The position numbers and the translations under genes are program-made. The notes under the pieces were generated by a model, which was not told where the DNA came from, did not search any database, and saw only the letters and a list, made by a program, of their open reading frames with translations. Positions 45,142-53,743 of a stretch of DNA of 64,000 nucleotides are shown piece by piece. The number at the start of each line of letters is the position of its first letter. Position 1 is the first letter of the stretch. The DNA is from Myxococcales bacterium (GTDB taxonomy: Bacteria; Myxococcota_A; Bradymonadia; UBA7976; UBA1532), in assembly GCA_020633555.1 (NCBI GenBank), contig JACKDL010000028.1:1-64000 (forward strand). The letters are read 5' to 3'.

Positions 45142-46593
45142 ATGGACAATCAGTGGTGGATCAAGCGCGTGCGCTACGCGGTGTTCGCGGCCTTCGGCCT
45201 GGGCTGCGACGACGGGCGAGAGCGGACCGTGGACCCGGACCAGACCGACATGGCGGCGGACGGCGGCGCCCTGGACCTGGCCGGGCTCGACATGACCCTC
45301 GAGCTGGATCAGGCGCTGCCCTCGGCCTGTCGCGACCCGCAGCCCGTGGTGGACGCCGTGGGCGCGCCCACCGGCTTCGTGCGCTGCGCCGACGGCGCCA
45401 TCAACCGGGCGGCGGCGGTGGCGTGCCCCGGGCCGCCCGCTGGCTCCACCTGCGATCCAGAGGCGTTGCCCGAAGGCGCCCGCCTGAACTGCGAGGTGGA
45501 CGCCGACTGCGCCGATCGACCCCACGGCCGCTGCATCGGCAACCTTGGGAGTCCTGGGCTCGAACAGGGCTGCTTCTGCAGCTACGGCTGCCAGACCGAC
45601 GCCGACTGCCGCGACGAGCAGGCCTGCGTGTGCCTGGGCCAGGGCTCGGTGTGCGTCACGGCCCGCTGCGCCACCGACGCCGAGTGCGGCTCGGGCGAGT
45701 GCGGGCTGTCGGCCTACGACGACGGCTGTGGCGTGGAGCGCAGCCTGGCCTGCCGCACCGCCGAGGACGCCTGCCGCCTGGACGTGGACTGCGACGACGG
45801 CATCCTGGCCTGTGTGAACTGGCGCGGCGCCTTCAACTGCGAGTCCCCCGGCGTGTGCGGCCGGCCCATCCGGGGCGACGGCGTGGCGCTCACCGCGCCC
45901 GCGAGCGGCCGTGGGGACTGGGCCAGCGCGCCCGCCTTCGCCGCGGCCGGGCTGGCGGCCCACGAGCGCCGGGCGCTGGCGGCGCACTGGGCCCGGCTGG
46001 CGGCGCTGGAGCACGCCTCGGTGGCCAGCTTCGCCCGATTCACCTTGCAGCTCATGGCCTTGGGCGCGCCGCCCGATCTGGTGGCCGCCGCCCAACAGGC
46101 CGGCCTGGACGAGGTGGTGCACGCCCGCCTGTGCTACGGCGTGGCGGGGCAGCTCGCGGGCGAGCCGGTGGGGCCGGGCCCGCTGTCGCTGGCCGGCGTG
46201 GACTTGGCGGTCGACCCCGTGACCGTGCTCCGCGAGGTCATCGTCGAGGCCTGCGTGGGCGAGACTCTGGGCGCCGCCGAGGCCTTCCACCTGGCCGACC
46301 GCGCGGCCGATCCGGCCTTGGCGGCGGTGTGGCGGCAGATCGCCGACGACGAGCTGCGCCACGCGGCCCTGGGCTGGCGCACCCTGCGCTGGTTGCTCGG
46401 CCACTTCAGCGGGTTGGTCCAGCATGTGCCCGCAGCCCTCGCGGCCGCCGAGGCCGAGCACCTTCACCTGCCCGACGGCGGCCTGCACCTGCCCGCCTTC
46501 GGGCTGCTGGGCGGCGCGGCCACCCGCCGCCTGCGCACGCAAGTGATCCGCGGGGTGGTGCACGCCGCCGTGGACGCTGGGCGCGTGGGCTGA
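45142..46593 (+). CDS. Cys-rich lipoprotein with C-terminal ferritin-like diiron domain
   Basis: The product has 483 residues. A lipoprotein-like N-terminus has Cys22 in FGLGC, with CDDG after it, and an Asp-rich tether. Residues 63-240 carry about 24 Cys, starting with the TGFVRCADGAINRAA segment common in myxobacterial surface proteins. The C-terminal four-helix domain (about 268-420) is ferritin-like: E290-H291, E324-x2-H327, E369/E374 and E404-x2-H407 are placed as diiron ligands. An iron (or manganese) site outside the cytoplasm, perhaps oxidase or peroxide-scavenging, is inferred. ATG 45142 follows GGGGAG. It is divergent from the MopE-repeat gene across 107 bases. Confidence 0.8.
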   Translation: MDNQWWIKRVRYAVFAAFGLGCDDGRERTVDPDQTDMAADGGALDLAGLDMTLELDQALPSACRDPQPVVDAVGAPTGFVRCADGAINRAAAVACPGPPAGSTCDPEALPEGARLNCEVDADCADRPHGRCIGNLGSPGLEQGCFCSYGCQTDADCRDEQACVCLGQGSVCVTARCATDAECGSGECGLSAYDDGCGVERSLACRTAEDACRLDVDCDDGILACVNWRGAFNCESPGVCGRPIRGDGVALTAPASGRGDWASAPAFAAAGLAAHERRALAAHWARLAALEHASVASFARFTLQLMALGAPPDLVAAAQQAGLDEVVHARLCYGVAGQLAGEPVGPGPLSLAGVDLAVDPVTVLREVIVEACVGETLGAAEAFHLADRAADPALAAVWRQIADDELRHAALGWRTLRWLLGHFSGLVQHVPAALAAAEAEHLHLPDGGLHLPAFGLLGGAATRRLRTQVIRGVVHAAVDAGRVG

Positions 46594-46659
46594 GGCGGGT
46601 TGACCCGACCCCGCCCGACCGGCGACACCTGCGGCCCGCTCACGAGGAACGGGTGGCCG

Positions 46660-48588
46660 ATGCGCCGCGCCCTGCCGCTGTTGAACCCCTTGGCTCCCCT
46701 GGCGCTGCTGGTTGCGTTGGCGTGGCCGGGGCCCGCCGCCGCCTTCGTGTACCTGGAGCACGGCTACTTCACCGACCGCGCCTGCCACGCGGCGCTCGAC
46801 CGCCTGGCCGCGCTGCCGGCCCTGGGCCACGACGTGGATCTCACCGCGCGCTTCCTGGCGCTGGCCCTCATCTGCCCCGCGCGCCCGCTGGACACGCCCT
46901 ACTGCCGCGACGGGCAGAAGCAGGCCACCGCGCTCATGCATGTGCTGGGCGAGCCCCCCGACGAGGCGGGCGAGTCGCCCATCACCGCGGGCGATCTGAG
47001 CGCCCTGGGCGACCACATCAGCCGCTTCGGCCCGGTGCGTCGACTGCCGCGGGCCGACCGCGATGGGCTGCTGGCCCGCATGGCCGAGTGGCTGTTCCTC
47101 GATGACGACGGCGTGGGCGGCGTGGTGGGTGACGTGGCCGAGGAGCAGTGCCTGCGCGCCGACACCGTGCCCTGGCCCGTGGTGGAGCAGGACATCGCGG
47201 CCGCCCTGGTGGCGGGCGCCGTGCCCCCGCAGGACGAGGCGCTGCGGCGCCCACTGGCCCGCGAAGACGCCCCGCAGGGCCCGGTGGATCCCGACGGCCT
47301 GTTCAGCTTCCTGAACCCGCACTACCTGGACATGGTGGAGCGCAACGCCTCGCACTTCGCGCCCGCCGCCCACGGGCACTGGGGCGGCTTCCACGCCGCC
47401 GCCAACGCGGTGGTGGAGCGGGGTTGCGACGACGCGCTGGCCTTGGACGACGACGATCTGGACGAGCTGGCGGACGAGGCAGAGAAGTCCAGCGGCGGGG
47501 GCTGCCGGGTGGTGGCCGACCGGCTGGTGGAGCGCCTGGACACATGGCGTCACGCCGCCCCCGAGCGCTGGGTGGCGCCGGTGCGCCTGAGCCTGCGCGC
47601 CCTGACGCGAGGGCAGGCGCCGGTGCTGCGCCAGGCCCTCGCCGGCGCCTTCTTCGGGGCGGCGCTGGAGGCCGCCGGCCAACACTACCTGCAGGATCAG
47701 TTCTCGGGCGGCCACATCCGCGTGGACCGTGGCACGCTCGACCTGCAGGAGAGCCGCTACGAACACAACACCGACGGCGAGCACGGCGTGCTGGCCTGGC
47801 TGGTCACCGGGGCCGGCGGCCGGGCGTTCGTGGCCTACGGCGACGGCCGCCTGTTGGGCCCCCGGGCGGTCCAGGGCCCCCACGCCTGCGACGCCGACGC
47901 AGCGCCCGCCGTGGTCACCGACTGCCTGGTGCGGCACCAGCGCGGGCTGGTGATCCTGGCGAGCACCGCCAGCTTCGTGGACTGGGCCCTGGGCAACCCC
48001 ACCCAGACCGCGCCGGCGGCCCGGTGTGATGACCGCCCCGGGCTGGCCGGCTTCGCCTGCCGGCACCTGCCGCTGATGCCCGTGCGTGCCGACGGCGCGG
48101 CGCCGCCCGCGCCGGACCCGCCCCGCTGGGTGGCCGGCGACCTGCCCAACCCGCCCCCGCGGTTCGACTGGGAGGGCCTGGGCACGGCCATCGGGCTGGA
48201 CCCCCAGGGCGGGCACAACCGGCTGGCCATGCGCTTGAAGCTGCACGCCCCCATCGGCCGGTGGGCCCACTGGGCCCGCAGCCACCAGATCGAGGTGGCC
48301 AGTCGCGCCCAGCGGTGGGAGCTGGCCTATGGGCATGTGTTCCACTTCCGGTGGGCCGCGCGCTTCCTGCTCGACGGCGGCCTGTTCACCTGGCTGGGGG
48401 GCGGCGCCGACGAGGGGGCGCGCTTCGGCCTGGCCCCCCACGGCGGGGTGACCTTCCTGCCCGAGGGCTGGATCAAGGCCCCGCTGAGCTTCGGCGCGGC
48501 GTACCACCCGCTGCTGCGGCTTGCGGGCGGCGGCGCGGCGGTGGAAGGTCACTACATCGAGCTGTGGCTGGGGTTGGCCTTCCTGTGA
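46660..48588 (+). CDS. Secreted zinc phospholipase C/S1-P1 nuclease-like protein
   Basis: This 642-residue exported protein has a signal peptide ending in GPAAA. Just after it comes FVYLEHGYFTDRAC, and at about residues 340-360 GQHYLQDQFSGGHIR, which matches the H-Y-L-x-D-x-F-x-G-H core of the zinc phospholipase C/P1-nuclease fold; nearby ERNASHFAP and HGHWGGFH supply more possible zinc ligands. The last 150 residues contain alternating beta strands (HQIEVASRAQRWELAYGHVF) like an outer-membrane barrel. Lipid or nucleic-acid hydrolysis is plausible but the substrate is not shown. ATG 46660 leaves a clean signal; the upstream ATG at 46600 does not. Its stop overlaps the next gene's GTG. Confidence 0.65.
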   Translation: MRRALPLLNPLAPLALLVALAWPGPAAAFVYLEHGYFTDRACHAALDRLAALPALGHDVDLTARFLALALICPARPLDTPYCRDGQKQATALMHVLGEPPDEAGESPITAGDLSALGDHISRFGPVRRLPRADRDGLLARMAEWLFLDDDGVGGVVGDVAEEQCLRADTVPWPVVEQDIAAALVAGAVPPQDEALRRPLAREDAPQGPVDPDGLFSFLNPHYLDMVERNASHFAPAAHGHWGGFHAAANAVVERGCDDALALDDDDLDELADEAEKSSGGGCRVVADRLVERLDTWRHAAPERWVAPVRLSLRALTRGQAPVLRQALAGAFFGAALEAAGQHYLQDQFSGGHIRVDRGTLDLQESRYEHNTDGEHGVLAWLVTGAGGRAFVAYGDGRLLGPRAVQGPHACDADAAPAVVTDCLVRHQRGLVILASTASFVDWALGNPTQTAPAARCDDRPGLAGFACRHLPLMPVRADGAAPPAPDPPRWVAGDLPNPPPRFDWEGLGTAIGLDPQGGHNRLAMRLKLHAPIGRWAHWARSHQIEVASRAQRWELAYGHVFHFRWAARFLLDGGLFTWLGGGADEGARFGLAPHGGVTFLPEGWIKAPLSFGAAYHPLLRLAGGGAAVEGHYIELWLGLAFL

Positions 48589-50144
48589 ACGTGTGGCGCT
48601 TGCGAGTCCTGGCGTTGCTGTTGGCGGGCTGTGTCGAGCCCACGGCCGTGCTCGAGCCGGGCAGGGGAGCGGACGCCGGGCGGGTGGACGCGGCCGCCTC
48701 GCTGGACGCGGGCGCGCAGCCGGATAGGGGCGCAGGCATGGCGCGAGACTTGGGGCCCGCGGACGTCCTGGTGCCCGATCGCGGCGCCGTGGATGTTGGG
48801 GTGTGGGACTTGGGCCTGCTGGACGCGGCGCTGCCCGATGGGGAGGCCAGGGATTCGGCAGTGGCAGACCGGGACCTCCCGGACGCAGGCGCACCCGACC
48901 TGGAACCGTTCGATGGGGGCCCGCCCGATGGGGGGCCCCCGGATGAGGGCCCGCCCGATCCCGACCCGCCGCTGTGTGAGCCCTTGCCCGCGGCCTGCGG
49001 CCCGGTGACCCCCCAAGCCGCGCAGGAGCACCACCTGCAGCCGCTGGATGGCTGCGCCTTCGCGCTGCGGCGCACGGGCGACGTGGCCGCGGCCCAGGCG
49101 GTGGCCGACGCCCTGGCCGAGCGCACGGGCGGCCCGCGCGACCTGCTCGAAGTCCTGGGTGACTTGAACCGGCAGGGGGTGCCGGGCGTGGGCGCCGCCG
49201 CCGCCGACCGGCTGCGCAACCACGACTACGGCGGCGTGCGCTGGAACGCGGGCGACGTGGACACCGACGCCTGGTACCCGCAGGGCATCACCGGCGCTGA
49301 CGACGCCTTCGCCGACGGCCACCCGCGGCGCCTGCTGCTGGTGAGCTGGTACGACCACGCGGACGACGGCGTGGAGAAGGGCTCGCGGATCTCGCTGCTG
49401 GACCTGACCGACGCCGATGACCCGCGCTACCGCCACCTGCTGCTGGTGACCCCACAGGGTACGCCGCAGGCGCCCGACTTCGGCCCCCTGCTGTACGACG
49501 GCGGCGGCTCGCTGCACGCCGGCGGCGTCGTGTGGTGGCACCCCTGGCTGTACGTGGCCGACACCACGCAGGGCCTGCGTGTGTTCGATCTGACGCGGGT
49601 GATCCGGGTGAGCCACGTGGACGACGGGGCCCGCATCGGCGTGGACGGCGCCCGCATGGACGCCCACGCCTACCGGTACGCCGTGCCCCAGGTGGCCCGC
49701 TACCAGCTCGCCCCGGGCGGCTGCGCGGTGCGCTTCTCGTTCGTGGGCCTGGACCGCAGCGAGGATCCCCCCGTGCTGGTCACCGGCGAGTACCACCGCG
49801 ACGATGTGTTGGGCCGCGTGGTGCGCTGGCCCCTGGACCCCGCCACCGGCTGGTTGGCCGCCGACGCCCGCGGCCAGGTGCGCGCGCTGGACGCCGCCGT
49901 GGCTGCGCAGAGCCGCATGCAGGGCGCGCTGACCTGGCAGGGTGACACGTATCTGTCGTGCTCCAGCCAGACCAGCGGCCTGGGGCGTCTGTACCGCACC
50001 CGCGCCGGCCTGGAGAGCCGGGTGACGGCGTGGCCCCGGGGCTGCGAGGATCTGTACCTGGAGCGACACACCGACCGGATCTGGACGGTGACCGAGTACC
50101 CGGGCGATCGCGACGTCGTGGGCATCCCGCGCCGGGCGCCGTGA
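48585..50144 (+). CDS. Secreted lipoprotein with Asp-rich tether, unknown domain
   Basis: The product has 519 residues. The signal peptide has lipobox LLAGC, then a tether to about residue 130 made of Asp-x-Gly and Pro-Asp-Gly-Gly units. The C-terminal domain (about 130-519) reads like a beta-propeller or secreted binding protein (RRLLLVSWYDHADDGVEKG, WLYVADTTQGLRVFDL, DTYLSCSSQTSGLGRLY). No catalytic motif stands out. GTG 48585 overlaps the stop of the previous gene (GTGA), so the pair is translationally coupled. Confidence 0.7.
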   Translation: MNVWRLRVLALLLAGCVEPTAVLEPGRGADAGRVDAAASLDAGAQPDRGAGMARDLGPADVLVPDRGAVDVGVWDLGLLDAALPDGEARDSAVADRDLPDAGAPDLEPFDGGPPDGGPPDEGPPDPDPPLCEPLPAACGPVTPQAAQEHHLQPLDGCAFALRRTGDVAAAQAVADALAERTGGPRDLLEVLGDLNRQGVPGVGAAAADRLRNHDYGGVRWNAGDVDTDAWYPQGITGADDAFADGHPRRLLLVSWYDHADDGVEKGSRISLLDLTDADDPRYRHLLLVTPQGTPQAPDFGPLLYDGGGSLHAGGVVWWHPWLYVADTTQGLRVFDLTRVIRVSHVDDGARIGVDGARMDAHAYRYAVPQVARYQLAPGGCAVRFSFVGLDRSEDPPVLVTGEYHRDDVLGRVVRWPLDPATGWLAADARGQVRALDAAVAAQSRMQGALTWQGDTYLSCSSQTSGLGRLYRTRAGLESRVTAWPRGCEDLYLERHTDRIWTVTEYPGDRDVVGIPRRAP

Positions 50145-50207
50145 ACCGCCGGAGGGTGGCGGGGCTTCGCAAGTCATTGAACGGAAAGATGTTCTGATGT
50201 GACTCAT

Positions 50208-50226
50208 CTGACTCCCCTGGAGTCAG
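50208..50226. terminator. Hairpin 60 bases behind the lipoprotein gene
   Basis: CTGACTCC-CCT-GGAGTCAG is a perfect 8-base stem with a 3-base loop in an AT-richer patch. No T run follows. It may end the upstream operon, or it may be an operator or leader hairpin for the next gene, whose start is 85 bases further on. Confidence 0.45.
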
Positions 50227-50310
50227 GGTTGGTCGTCCAGCGGGCCGGTTGTCCGCTTCCTCGTTGCCTCTGCGTTTGCCGGAACGACCCCCGGCGATGA
50301 GGACGACCCC

Positions 50311-51165
50311 ATGGACAGCGACGACTCCGACACACCCCGCCAGTGGGCGCTGCGCATCTCTCGGCGGCCGCAGCGGCCCACGATCGACAGGCTGAGCCAG
50401 CGCATCCAGCACATGGAGCAGCGCGCAGGCGAAGCGGTTCTCTCACTCCGTGGGCCCGTCTTTGGGGTCGACTTGGGCCCAGCCCTGTTGGGTGTTGTCG
50501 GGGTCCGCGCCGCGACGCTGACGCGCGATGACAAGGTGCGGGTCGCCGGGCCCGATGTGCTCGTAGAGCAGGCGTGTATGGCGCGGATCGCACAGGCTGC
50601 CGCCAGCGACGAGGACGCGGGTCTCGATGCGGCGCTCTACGTCCTCCACGAGCTGGCGCACCTGCCGCAGGGCATCGGCGACTATGCGGTGGTGCAGCGA
50701 CTGCGGGCCATCGACGAGGGGCTGGTGCTGGACATGGACCTGGCCGCGGACCACTTCGCGGCGTTGGTGGTCGCCCAGATCGGGTGGACGGAGCTGGCGC
50801 GGTTGAAGGACCGCCAGGGCCGCGGTCTGTGCAACTACCCTGTGGGGCCAGACCATGCACCGGCCGCGCGGCTCCGCAAGGCGCGACGGGTGGTCAGCCT
50901 GCGGGCCGATTGCCTCCTGCGGCAGCGGGGGTTGCTGGCTTCCGGTGCAGGCTACGTGAGCGCTGCCTTTGGCTCAGAACGGGGCCTGGCGGTGGTCGAG
51001 ATGGGCCGAGGTGTGAGCACCCTGCTGGCCTGCGCAGAGCTCAGCCCGAGGGCACAGGCGGTGCTGCTGGGGGCTGCCGATCGGGCGGCCGACGTGCGGG
51101 CGGCAACTGCTCGGCTGGATGCCGTGTTGTACCGGCTCCTCCCACAGCTTCGACGGGCGGCGTAG
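50311..51165 (+). CDS. Possible zinc metalloprotease with HExxH motif
   Basis: This 284-residue cytoplasmic protein has no signal peptide or membrane helix. VLHELAHLPQG (about 110-120) contains the H-E-x-x-H zinc motif. About 30 residues later MDLAADHFAALV has an Asp placed where a third ligand is expected, as in ImmA/IrrE-like and other small gluzincin-type proteases. The family is not recognised further. If active it could cut an intracellular regulator, but nothing nearby looks like its target. GAGGA lies 7 bases before ATG 50311. It stands alone, flanked by a hairpin upstream. Confidence 0.6.
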   Translation: MDSDDSDTPRQWALRISRRPQRPTIDRLSQRIQHMEQRAGEAVLSLRGPVFGVDLGPALLGVVGVRAATLTRDDKVRVAGPDVLVEQACMARIAQAAASDEDAGLDAALYVLHELAHLPQGIGDYAVVQRLRAIDEGLVLDMDLAADHFAALVVAQIGWTELARLKDRQGRGLCNYPVGPDHAPAARLRKARRVVSLRADCLLRQRGLLASGAGYVSAAFGSERGLAVVEMGRGVSTLLACAELSPRAQAVLLGAADRAADVRAATARLDAVLYRLLPQLRRAA

Positions 51166-51242
51166 GCCGGCCCCACCGCCCGCTTGCCCCCAGCCGCCCC
51201 CCTCGGCCATTTTGGGCGCCTCGACGGTGAGGGGAGAGGCCG

Positions 51243-53687
51243 ATGAGTCGGATGCGATGGAGCCAGGCGCGGCGCCTGGCGGTGGGCCCGCTGCTGGTGG
51301 GCTGCCTGACGGTGGTGGGCTGCGACGACGGCGGCGGCAACGGCGGCGCCGGGGGGGCCGGCGGCGGCGTGTCCATCGACATGGGCGGCGCGGGCGGCGT
51401 GGGGGGCCAGGGCGGCGCTGGCGGTGGCGGCGGTGAAGGCGGCGCCGGCGGCGAAGGCGGCATGGGCGGGGCGGGCGGCGCCGCGGCGGCTTGCCTGGAC
51501 GGCGCGAGCTGGGCGCCGGGCACCTCGCTGTTCACCGAGAACACCACCGACTGGAGCCTGCGGCGGCTGGGCGTGCAGGGCACGCTGCTGTCGCTGGCCG
51601 ACATCGACGGCGACGGCTGGACCGATCTGGTGGCCCGCCGCGGCGGGAACCGGGCCGACCTGTACCAGCCCGAGGTGCCGGGGCGCATGGCGCTGCAGTG
51701 GGTGTGGCGCGACGTGGCGGACGGCACCATCCACCGCATCGACCGCGACAACTGGGCCATCGGGCCCGCCGACACGGCGGCCACCTACGCCATCGAGCAG
51801 TTCGACAACGCCCAGGCCTTCGCGCTGGCGGCGAACGCGGCGAACACCGACGACCTGGAGGGGCGCTACAGCAAGTTCGTGTGGCGGGCCGACGGCGCGC
51901 TGTACGACGTGTGCCAGGTGGTGAACGACGCCGAGAGCCTGGAGGCGGCCCGCGCGGCCGAGGGCACGGTGGACGACTGCCCGGCCGAGCGGCTGTTCCA
52001 GCTCTACCCCGCGTGGCGGCACCAGTGGGTGCTGCGCAACACCGGCGCGGGCTTCGAGGACGTGACCTTCAGCTCGGGCTTCTTCCAGCCGCGCAACAGG
52101 TACGACGCCGAGATCGGGCGACCGGGCTCGATGGTGGTGTTCGCCGACGTGGACAACGACGGCGATCTGGACGCCTACACCGGGGTGGACACCCGCGAGT
52201 CCATCACTGTGGAGGACCCGGACCTGGGGCCCGTGGTGGTGCGCGAGACGAGCGAGCTGCTGATCAACGACGGGCGAGGCAAGTTCGCGCTGGCGGATCA
52301 GAGCAACGCGCTGCGGCGGCAGGGGCAGGAGGACATCACCATCAGCGCGGCCTTCGTGGACATCGACCGCGACGGGCATGTGGACCTGTGGCTGGGGCAG
52401 GGGGGCGTGGGCGCGCCGCGGCAGAACCGGCTGTACCGCAACCGCGGCGACGGGCAGTTCGACGATGCCACCGCGCCCGCCGCCCTCGAGACGCTGCCGT
52501 GGGAGGGGGCGACCACCATCGCCGATCTGAACGAGGCACGCGGCCACACCCAGACCTGGGGCGTGGCCGCGTGTGATTTGAACGGCGACGCAGTGCCCGA
52601 TCTGTTGTCGGCGAGCTACGGGCGGGCGGCGAACCACCTGTGGCAGGGCGGCGCCAACGGGCGCTTCACCAACCGCAGCCTGGAGAGCGGCTACGCCCGC
52701 GACGACGACTACACCTGGCAGGACAACGAGTTCGCCAAGTGCTACTGCCAGGGCACGCCCAATGCGCCGGGCTGCGACGAGGTGGGCCGCCCCCGGCTGA
52801 ACTGCGCGCAGACGAACTGGAACCACGGCACCGACCGCGAGGCCTACCGGCTGGGGGGCAACAGCGGCACGGCGTCGTGCGTGGATCTGGACGGCGACGG
52901 GCGGCTGGATCTGTTCACCAGCGAGATCAAGCACTGGTGGGCCGGCGCAGGGAGCGACGGCAGCGACGTGCTGCTGAACCGCACCGGCGAAGACGGGCTG
53001 ATCACCTTCGAGCGGCAGCCCCGCGAGGCCATCGGCATGGTGATTGAGCAGCGGTCGGTGGCCTGGGACGAGGGGCACATCTCGTCGGGCGCCATCGACG
53101 TGGACAACGACGGGCGGCCCGATCTGTACATCGGCGCCACGGACTACGCGGGGAACTACGGGCGGCTGTACATGAACGCCAGCACGCCCGGCGTGGCCAA
53201 CTTCATCGAGGTGGCCACCCGCGACTACTTCCTGCACAACCGCAGCCACGGGATGGCGGTGGCCGACTTCGACCGTGACGGCGATCTGGATCTGGTGGTG
53301 GGCCACAGCCGGGCGCGCTGCGACGCGGACTCGCCCAACGACTGCTACCCCACCCAGACCATGCGCTACTTCGAGAACACCTTCGGGCAGCAGAACAACT
53401 GGCTGCAGCTCGATCTGCGCGGCCGCGCGGGCAGCAACGCCCTGGCCATCGGCGCCCGGGTGACGCTGCGCACGGCCGACGGCTGGACCCAGGTGCAGGA
53501 GGTGAACGGCGGCTACGGGATCTCGGGGATCCAACTGGACCGGGTGCTGCACTTCGGGCTGGCGGCGCACTGCGAGGCCGAGGTGACCGTGCGCTGGCCC
53601 GACGCGGCGGCCACCACCCAGACCTTCACCATCCAGGCGGGCCGCCGCTACCGGCTGACCCAGGGCGGCGCGCCGCAGGCGCTCTGA
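51243..53687 (+). CDS. FG-GAP/ASPIC-UnbV repeat lipoprotein
   Basis: The product has 814 residues. Lipobox VVGC with CDDG is followed by a GGA/GGV/GGE tether to about residue 80. The main part is a seven-bladed-propeller-like FG-GAP region with calcium loops such as DIDGDGWTDL, DVDNDGDLDA, DLDGDGRLDL, DVDNDGRPDLY and DRDGDLDLVV. The last 90 residues form an ASPIC/UnbV-type domain (NWLQLDLRGRAGSNALAIGARVTL, then EVTVRWPDAAATTQTF). Such proteins are surface adhesins or matrix parts; no enzyme is implied. ATG 51243 follows GAGAGG. It is followed by a strong hairpin. Confidence 0.9.
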   Translation: MSRMRWSQARRLAVGPLLVGCLTVVGCDDGGGNGGAGGAGGGVSIDMGGAGGVGGQGGAGGGGGEGGAGGEGGMGGAGGAAAACLDGASWAPGTSLFTENTTDWSLRRLGVQGTLLSLADIDGDGWTDLVARRGGNRADLYQPEVPGRMALQWVWRDVADGTIHRIDRDNWAIGPADTAATYAIEQFDNAQAFALAANAANTDDLEGRYSKFVWRADGALYDVCQVVNDAESLEAARAAEGTVDDCPAERLFQLYPAWRHQWVLRNTGAGFEDVTFSSGFFQPRNRYDAEIGRPGSMVVFADVDNDGDLDAYTGVDTRESITVEDPDLGPVVVRETSELLINDGRGKFALADQSNALRRQGQEDITISAAFVDIDRDGHVDLWLGQGGVGAPRQNRLYRNRGDGQFDDATAPAALETLPWEGATTIADLNEARGHTQTWGVAACDLNGDAVPDLLSASYGRAANHLWQGGANGRFTNRSLESGYARDDDYTWQDNEFAKCYCQGTPNAPGCDEVGRPRLNCAQTNWNHGTDREAYRLGGNSGTASCVDLDGDGRLDLFTSEIKHWWAGAGSDGSDVLLNRTGEDGLITFERQPREAIGMVIEQRSVAWDEGHISSGAIDVDNDGRPDLYIGATDYAGNYGRLYMNASTPGVANFIEVATRDYFLHNRSHGMAVADFDRDGDLDLVVGHSRARCDADSPNDCYPTQTMRYFENTFGQQNNWLQLDLRGRAGSNALAIGARVTLRTADGWTQVQEVNGGYGISGIQLDRVLHFGLAAHCEAEVTVRWPDAAATTQTFTIQAGRRYRLTQGGAPQAL

Positions 53688-53709
53688 GGCCGGCGCCCAA
53701 GCCCTTTAC

Positions 53710-53729
53710 GCCCCGGCCCCGGCCGGGGC
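53710..53729. terminator. Perfect GC hairpin between two genes
   Basis: GCCCCGGCC-CC-GGCCGGGGC has a 9-base stem and a 2-base apex (in practice a shorter stem with a 4-6 base loop). It lies 23 bases past the stop of the FG-GAP gene. There is no T tract. Confidence 0.4.
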
Positions 53730-53743
53730 AGGCTGCCGCCTCG

